A DNA stretch of 64,000 nucleotides from the NCBI GenBank assembly GCA_022225965.2, contig JAKJXP020000129.1:47983-111982 (forward strand), in the 5' to 3' direction. This document shows, piece after piece, positions 59,146-64,000 of this stretch (position 1 is the first letter of the stretch; the number at the start of each line of letters is the position of its first letter). The translations under genes and the position numbers were made by a program. This DNA comes from Diatrype stigma. Lineage: Eukaryota; Ascomycota; Sordariomycetes; Xylariales; Diatrypaceae. Under the pieces are notes generated by a model. That model made no database searches. It was not told where the DNA came from and worked only from the letters and a program-made list of their open reading frames with translations.

Positions 59146-60659
59146 ATGAAGACTACTACCGCTGGTGTCGTCGGCTATCTGGCGGCCGTCGCTGCCGCAG
59201 CGAAAGATGCCCGAACATTTGCTGTGCTGAGATTCAATGGACAAGGGTTCTTGACGGAAGGACGAATGGACCCTATCGTCGACCCAGGGAAGGCCGCTAG
59301 CCATTACCACGGTATCATGGGAGGAAGCAACTTCGACATCACTCTACAGGGTGACGTGCTGCTGGACTCGAACTGTACCACAGCCAAGATTGCCAACGAC
59401 TTCAGTAACTACTGGGTACCGGCTCTGTTCTTCCAAGACCCCAACGACCAAAGCAAATTCACCAAGGTCCCGCTGTTCTACATGAACGTCTACTACTTGT
59501 CAGTATTTAGATTTTATCGTTTTAGAGTGGCACCGTATTAACAGTTCAAAGCTTCGAACCCACCAACGATGAAGTTAAAGCCTTCCCCCCGGGGTTGAAG
59601 ATGCTTAGTGGTGATACGCACACCAGAAACCCGCCTAAGTCCGCGGCCATCAACCTCGATCCTAACCAGGGTGATATTCAGCCCGTACAATTCACCTGCC
59701 CCCGGAGCAGTTACAACCCCGCCTCGTATCCCGCGAACTCGGATGGCTCCACGGCTGGTATGCAGGATCCTCAAAATGAGGGTGCTGGTGCTGGATTCCC
59801 CCTGTATCCTTGCGACGGTTACGGTTCTCCCCTTCGCCAGGATATCCACTTCCCCTCATGTTACAACCCGGCTGTCGGACTGGACGACTACAAGAACAAC
59901 ATGGCATGGCCCGCTACTGGCACCGACGGAAAGCAAGACTGCCCTGAAGGATATACCCACGTCCCGCACATTTTCTACGAGGTGTACTGGGACACCCCTC
60001 AGTTCGATGGCAAGTGGACTCCCGATGGCAAGAACCAGCCCTTCGTCTTCTCCAACGGTGACGCCACGGGCTTCAGCTCGCACGGTGATTTCGTTGCTGG
60101 TTGGCAGGAGGACACGCTTCAGACGATCATCGACACGTGCAACGCTGGCTCCCTGGGCATGGATACTTGCCCCACCATCCCCGGCGGCCTAAACCAGAAC
60201 CAGGACTGCAAGATCGACCCCGTCATCACCGAGCCTGTCTCCATCATGGGCAACAGTCTCGGCAGCTCTATCAACAAGCTCCCCGGCGACAACGAGGTTA
60301 CTGGTTGGGGCCGTGGTGGTGTTACCGGTGGCTCGGTCGGCAGTTCCAGCTCTGGATCGGACGCGGCAGCTGCTGCAGTCCCAGAAGCAGTCTCAAGCCA
60401 AGCTGTGGCTGCTCAAGAAGTTGCTACGCCCACCTCCGCCGCCAAGGCTCAGGTTACTTCGGCGATTGAGTCTCCCGCTGTCGCTGCCGAGTCCGTTGTG
60501 ACAAACGCAGCAGGGGGCATGGAGACCGTTTGGGATGTCGTTACCGTCACGGCTACCGAGACTGCGTATGTCGACCCCACGGAAGCTCCGCAACGCCGGA
60601 GCCACCGTCACGGCCACATGGCCCGCCATGCCGCTCACCATGCCGGTGAGCGCCGATAG
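59146..60659 (+). CDS. secreted DUF1996 protein
   Basis: Exons 59146-59498 and 59552-60659 give 486 residues. A signal peptide (MKTTTAGVVGYLAAVAAAA) leads into the DUF1996 domain: LRFNGQG, RMDPIVDPGKAASHYHGIMGG, NYWVPALFFQ, the intron-split NVYY...FEPTND, KAFPPGLKML, the FTCP strand, DIHFPSCYNP, CPEGYTHVPHIFYEVYWDT, PFVFSNGDATGFSSHGDFV and GWQEDTLQTIIDTC. The catalytic-looking His/Asp residues are those of the family, whose function is not established; proteins of this kind are commonly secreted and often carry WSC domains. Here a Ser/Ala/Thr/Val-rich tail replaces WSC and ends in a His/Arg-rich segment. The intron (53 nt) has a GTCAGT donor and an AAAG acceptor, chosen because it alone restores the conserved FFEPTND reading; the acceptor is less certain than the rest. 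Confidence 0.85.
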
Positions 60660-62106
60660 GGGACGGGTCCGAATCCTACCGTTTCTTCGTTGTACACCAT
60701 TTATTTGAGTGGCGCAGCCCCCGTTTTGTCTTTGACTGCGGCAAAAATAAGCGAAGTCTTTCTCATGGGAACAAGCGAGGGTGGTTGTCTTTTTTGATAA
60801 TTCATTTAACCGGGAATAGGCGCCTAAGGCAGGCTGGAGTGCGTGGCGAGGCTAAAAGAGGCAAGGCGAGGCATTCAGGGATATAGAAGGAGATTGATGG
60901 CATTCATGTATACGATGGTATGCGCATCAATCTCGTCGCCGTCGCGACATATACATATTACAACATATTTTCGGAGGGGATGGGATGGGGTCTACGGAGC
61001 CACATTATGACGACGATGATGCATACTACCGCCGACGATGACATCCCGCCCTCCCCATCATCCTCATAATCGTCGTCATGGTCTGCGCAGATCCCATCGC
61101 TTGCTTCGACGGCCGGGTTTGGAAAGTCTTGTTTTGTATAAAAGGAAAAGTAAACCCTTCTTGTATATCAATCAGCAGGCCGACCGAGCGGGGAAAAGAG
61201 GAAGTTTTTAGCGAGTATACCATGAACGAACTTCGATTCCACCCTTGTACATACTTATTTATCACCCCCAAATCAAAACTTCATCCGCTGCTTATCTGCA
61301 TACTTAGTTAGCCCATCTTATTTGCCATGCATCAATGAGACATACGTGCTTCTCATGGTTCAACTAAAGCTTGTTTACGCAAACATCGTGATACTTGTCT
61401 ACGTTAACTTAATGGCTTGGGGGCCAATGCCTGAGGCAAGTACGAAGGCCTCAGATTGCCAACCAAACCCTTGAAGCCATCAGGGGAATGCCCCCCTTTT
61501 TTCTTCTCGCTTGATGTCCCTTGCGCAAGTCTTTAAACCTGCAATTCTTGGAGCGATGGCATTGCTGTCCCACCTAGGCAGTTATCATCCACGATATGGG
61601 GGGGGGGAGGCTTGCCTCGAATGAATGCAACGTCTACCCAAGTGTACAGATGAGAATTCGAAGTACACGCCCACCCACCGAAACAACCCAGCAGGATTAT
61701 GGCCTGTATATCTGAGTACTTAGCTAAAACTAATGTTCCAGGTTTCCAGGCCTACCAGTACGGAGTATGTATCACCTACGGACAAGTCATTGATGTCAAG
61801 AGGACCCTGCCCTTTCCTGCTGGATTTTGCAAGGTGCCTGTCTGGGTGAACTCTGTGGCGCTGGACAAGCTCTGGTGGGTTGACTATGTCGTCTACCTAG
61901 CTACGTACCTGCTAGCGACATGCTTGTCGGACCTGATCCCATGTGTACATAGGGGTGGCAATACTTTACGGAGCAATAATCGAAATCCTACTGATGGTGA
62001 AAACGACCAAACGACCAGGCCTGCGCTTCTGGGTGGAAGGCGCGGTCCTTGCTCGCTTAGGCATCACGACAATAACACACCCCCTCCAAGAATCAAAAAA
62101 ATAATA
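60660..62106. other. 3' flank of DUF1996 gene
   Basis: No gene was recognised. A 161-codon frame at 61699-62184 has no domain character and runs into the tRNA-like unit on the other strand. Confidence 0.5.
62095..62101 (-). terminator. oligo-T Pol III terminator
   Basis: Seven T residues on the minus strand lie six bases past the tRNA-like unit, where RNA polymerase III would stop. Confidence 0.5.
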
Positions 62107-62334
62107 TGCCTGGTCCAGGATTCGAACCTGGGTCTTCTTTTTCTTTGCCACTTTTTTGTCTCGATTCCCTTTCTGTGGAGGTGACACACATGGCGGAAGA
62201 GTTACCCGTTCTGCGGTGTTCATTTGAAGTACATCCACAAGGTTTGACTTGAGACTTGACAGTGTCATGAATCGAACCCGCTTGTTTGTTTTCGTGGAAG
62301 ATTTTCAGACGTGCTACCACTGCACCAACCGGGC
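62107..62334 (-). ncRNA. tRNA-like Pol III unit (SINE-like, or tRNA split by insertion)
   Basis: Read on the minus strand, the 5' end GCCCGGT can pair with the 3' ACCAGGC with one mismatch, leaving an A discriminator. A D-arm follows (GTGC-AGTGGTA-GCAC, perfect stem), overlapping a good A box (TGGTGCAGTGG, 62317-62327). A B-box-like GGTTCGATTC is at 62269-62278. At the 3' end is a perfect T-arm, CCAGG-TTCGAAT-CCTGG (62115-62131), with an exact B box, and oligo-T follows. The 228-nt length and the lack of a pairable anticodon arm exclude a simple tRNA gene. A tRNA-derived SINE, two fused tRNA relics, or a tRNA carrying an insertion of about 150 bases fit equally well. Confidence 0.5.
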
Positions 62335-63756
62335 TTTGATTGTTTGTTGGAAGACTGGCACCTTATTCAAGGTTTTGTATCTGATGGGTGGTAGGTGGGT
62401 TCTGGGGAGTATCAAGGTACATGGCCGTATAATGTGTATTATTCAACTGAAGGGTGATGTTTCGTATAAGCAGTGTTGTGTGGGTGCGGCCTTCGGCAGC
62501 CATACGACACCTACTACTAGGCTAGCTCTCCTACTCACCTAGTTAGCTGTAGACCATCTATCATACACATAGGTACCGTTGCATCCCTTCTTCCTGCGGA
62601 TGCCTTTTCACTAGGCAGTGTCTTGGTGGTAGAGGTTGCTGTTAACGCCCACCCGTGGATACAATCCACCAGGATCTGAGACTACTCCTCCAGATGGTCC
62701 ATATTCTAGCTATGACATCTACTATGGTACTAATCCAGGCCACTCAGCGTGGTTAACATTAGGTGCGTCTATCTACCAATTGTAGGCCTTGAAGATGTAT
62801 TGGACATGGTTCAGTGTGCTGGCTGAGCAGCGCACTAAGCAGCCTTACCCTTCTACCGCGTTACCAGATTGACGGAGTTTAGGAGCGTGTTCGTCATAAC
62901 CGACAGACCGCTTGTAGCTAGCTCTACAGCCCCGACTCGGGTCGTATATGAGATAGATATACATCGATATCCAACCCCTCCAGTGAACCCAAACTCCGTG
63001 GATACATCCCATGTTACAAAAGATCCGGTGGTCCATGAGGGTCTGCAGTGACTAGAGGATGGGAGAGTTCTCATTGGCAGCCATACTATCTTTCACATTG
63101 GGCACGATGACAACCAGGAAGTAGGTGTTCTGTTTTGAGATGGTTGGAGGGCAGGATAAGCGAGCATGAGTAAACAAGTCAATGCTACCCGGGTCAGCTT
63201 GTCCAGAGCTTAGCAGCCCCAATAGCACTTACTGGTTTTTGGAGTTCTTCTGGGAGCATGTTTCCATGTCGTAGCCATGTACGTAGAGGATACTTGATTG
63301 AAGAAAACTCTGCTTCTTTGATCTATACGGAACGAAGAAGAACGAAATAAGGGGGCTCACCATCTGCCGCATCGGCGAGAGGGGAGGGATTGGAAGCACC
63401 AGACAACTTGGTGTAACTCAAGGTTCAAAGAGTCTATCGTGGAAATCTTTGTATACCTATGTATGCGCTAGTTGGAGGATATGCATGTAAATAGATATAT
63501 GCAACCAGGCATCATACTGTAACTACATCCCGCGACGCGCCTTCCCACTCATTTAGGTACTCACGCTGGAGCAGCTGCAATCACCGGGACTCGGGAGTGC
63601 ACATGCAGAGCCACAGAGCCACCTGCAATATCTACATCTACATACCTACATACCTGGGTAGGTATGTTCCTACCTAATCTTCCAAGAATATCTACAGGCA
63701 GCTAAGACGAAAAGAACCTTGAAGTATCCGGCATCATATCATCATTAATAACATCA
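62335..63756. other. gene-free region near the right end
   Basis: No gene with confidence. The 62853-63074 minus frame and the overlapping plus frame both look loosely protein-like but without known domains. TACCTACATACCTGGGTAGG-type words cluster at 63640-63675. Confidence 0.45.
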
Positions 63757-64000
63757 TCATCTAACACTTCTAAATTCTATTAAGCCATAGCCACCTTTCC
63801 CCAACCAATTAGAGCCCAAGAAATTACCCCAGACTTTCGCATTCGCGACGTCGCCGCGCAGCAACGATAAGGTCTTTTCGAATGCATCCAATTCCGAAAG
63901 TTCATGCCTTTTACATTCTAGGATTTGACCGAAATTATTAACGTTTTTACTTTGCAATCGTCGTGCATAATTGAATGCCGCGCGGTATCCTGATCCGTGC
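63757..64000 (-). CDS. partial ORF cut by the window edge
   Basis: The minus-strand frame is open from the right edge to the stop at 63757-63759, about 80 residues, and contains YARRLQSKNVNNFGQILECK, LSELDAFEKTLSLLRGDV and KVWGNFLGSNWLGKGGYG. It reads like a genuine protein C-terminus with alternating polar and hydrophobic residues, but codon use is AT-rich and unlike the other genes. I do not recognise the family. It could be the end of a gene or transposon ORF lying mostly outside the window. Confidence 0.35.
   Translation of the reverse strand, partial: HGSGYRAAFNYARRLQSKNVNNFGQILECKRHELSELDAFEKTLSLLRGDVANAKVWGNFLGSNWLGKGGYGLIEFRSVR

Noticed and set aside
62853..63074. Overlapping frames on both strands that resemble protein
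   Set aside because: Both strands look equally plausible and neither has a recognisable domain or splice context.

Overview
The window is nuclear DNA of a filamentous ascomycete, most likely a sordariomycete. Coding genes are short multi-exon models with 45-200 nt introns, GT donors, CTAAC/CTGAC-like branch sites and AG acceptors. Gene content is typical of Pezizomycotina: ATG1, GPI10, RCM1, ornithine aminotransferase, a Sac7-type RhoGAP, GH131 and DUF1996 secreted proteins, an MFS DHA1 pump, a P450 and F-box/ankyrin proteins. Intergenic DNA is long and saturated with TACCTA/TAGGTA microsatellite-like words, which is also a fungal habit.

Layout. 1-18 kb: an F-box/ankyrin gene with an in-frame stop (2303-4582), a redox-inactive PDI-like ER protein ending in RDEL (5059-6727, minus), an MFS transporter (7255-9155, minus), the rRNA cytosine methyltransferase Rcm1 (11517-13306), a Zn2Cys6-like nuclear protein (14052-15026) and a second, intact F-box/ankyrin gene (15803-17464, minus). 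18-29 kb: a frameshifted relic (about 18981-19440), a six-exon P450 (19711-21618, minus), GPI10 (23435-25633, minus) and, divergently, ornithine aminotransferase (27129-28602). 29-44 kb: two very long gene-poor stretches on either side of ATG1 (33987-37165). 44-53 kb: a RhoGAP (44025-46911), a MAPEG-family membrane protein (49112-50042) and a GH131 beta-glucanase (51258-52756). 53-64 kb: gene-poor DNA with a 610 bp MITE (55263-55872), a DUF1996 secreted protein (59146-60659), a Pol III-type tRNA-like unit (62107-62334, minus) and a truncated ORF at the right edge.

The genes do not form an obvious operon-like pathway or a complete secondary-metabolite cluster: the P450 has no synthase beside it, only a broken relic. 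Most are housekeeping functions (autophagy, GPI anchors, rRNA modification, arginine catabolism, Rho signalling) mixed with secreted or membrane accessory proteins. I checked that the joined exons of every spliced model add up to a whole number of codons and give an uninterrupted reading frame.

The points most worth a second look are the MITE with about 105 bp inverted repeats and a 9 bp minisatellite core, together with a 35 bp hairpin elsewhere that carries the same ends; the PDI-like gene that only reads through if two 8-nt microexons are used; the tRNA-like Pol III unit with A box, two B boxes and an oligo-T stop; and the nonsense codon separating an F-box from its ankyrin domain.
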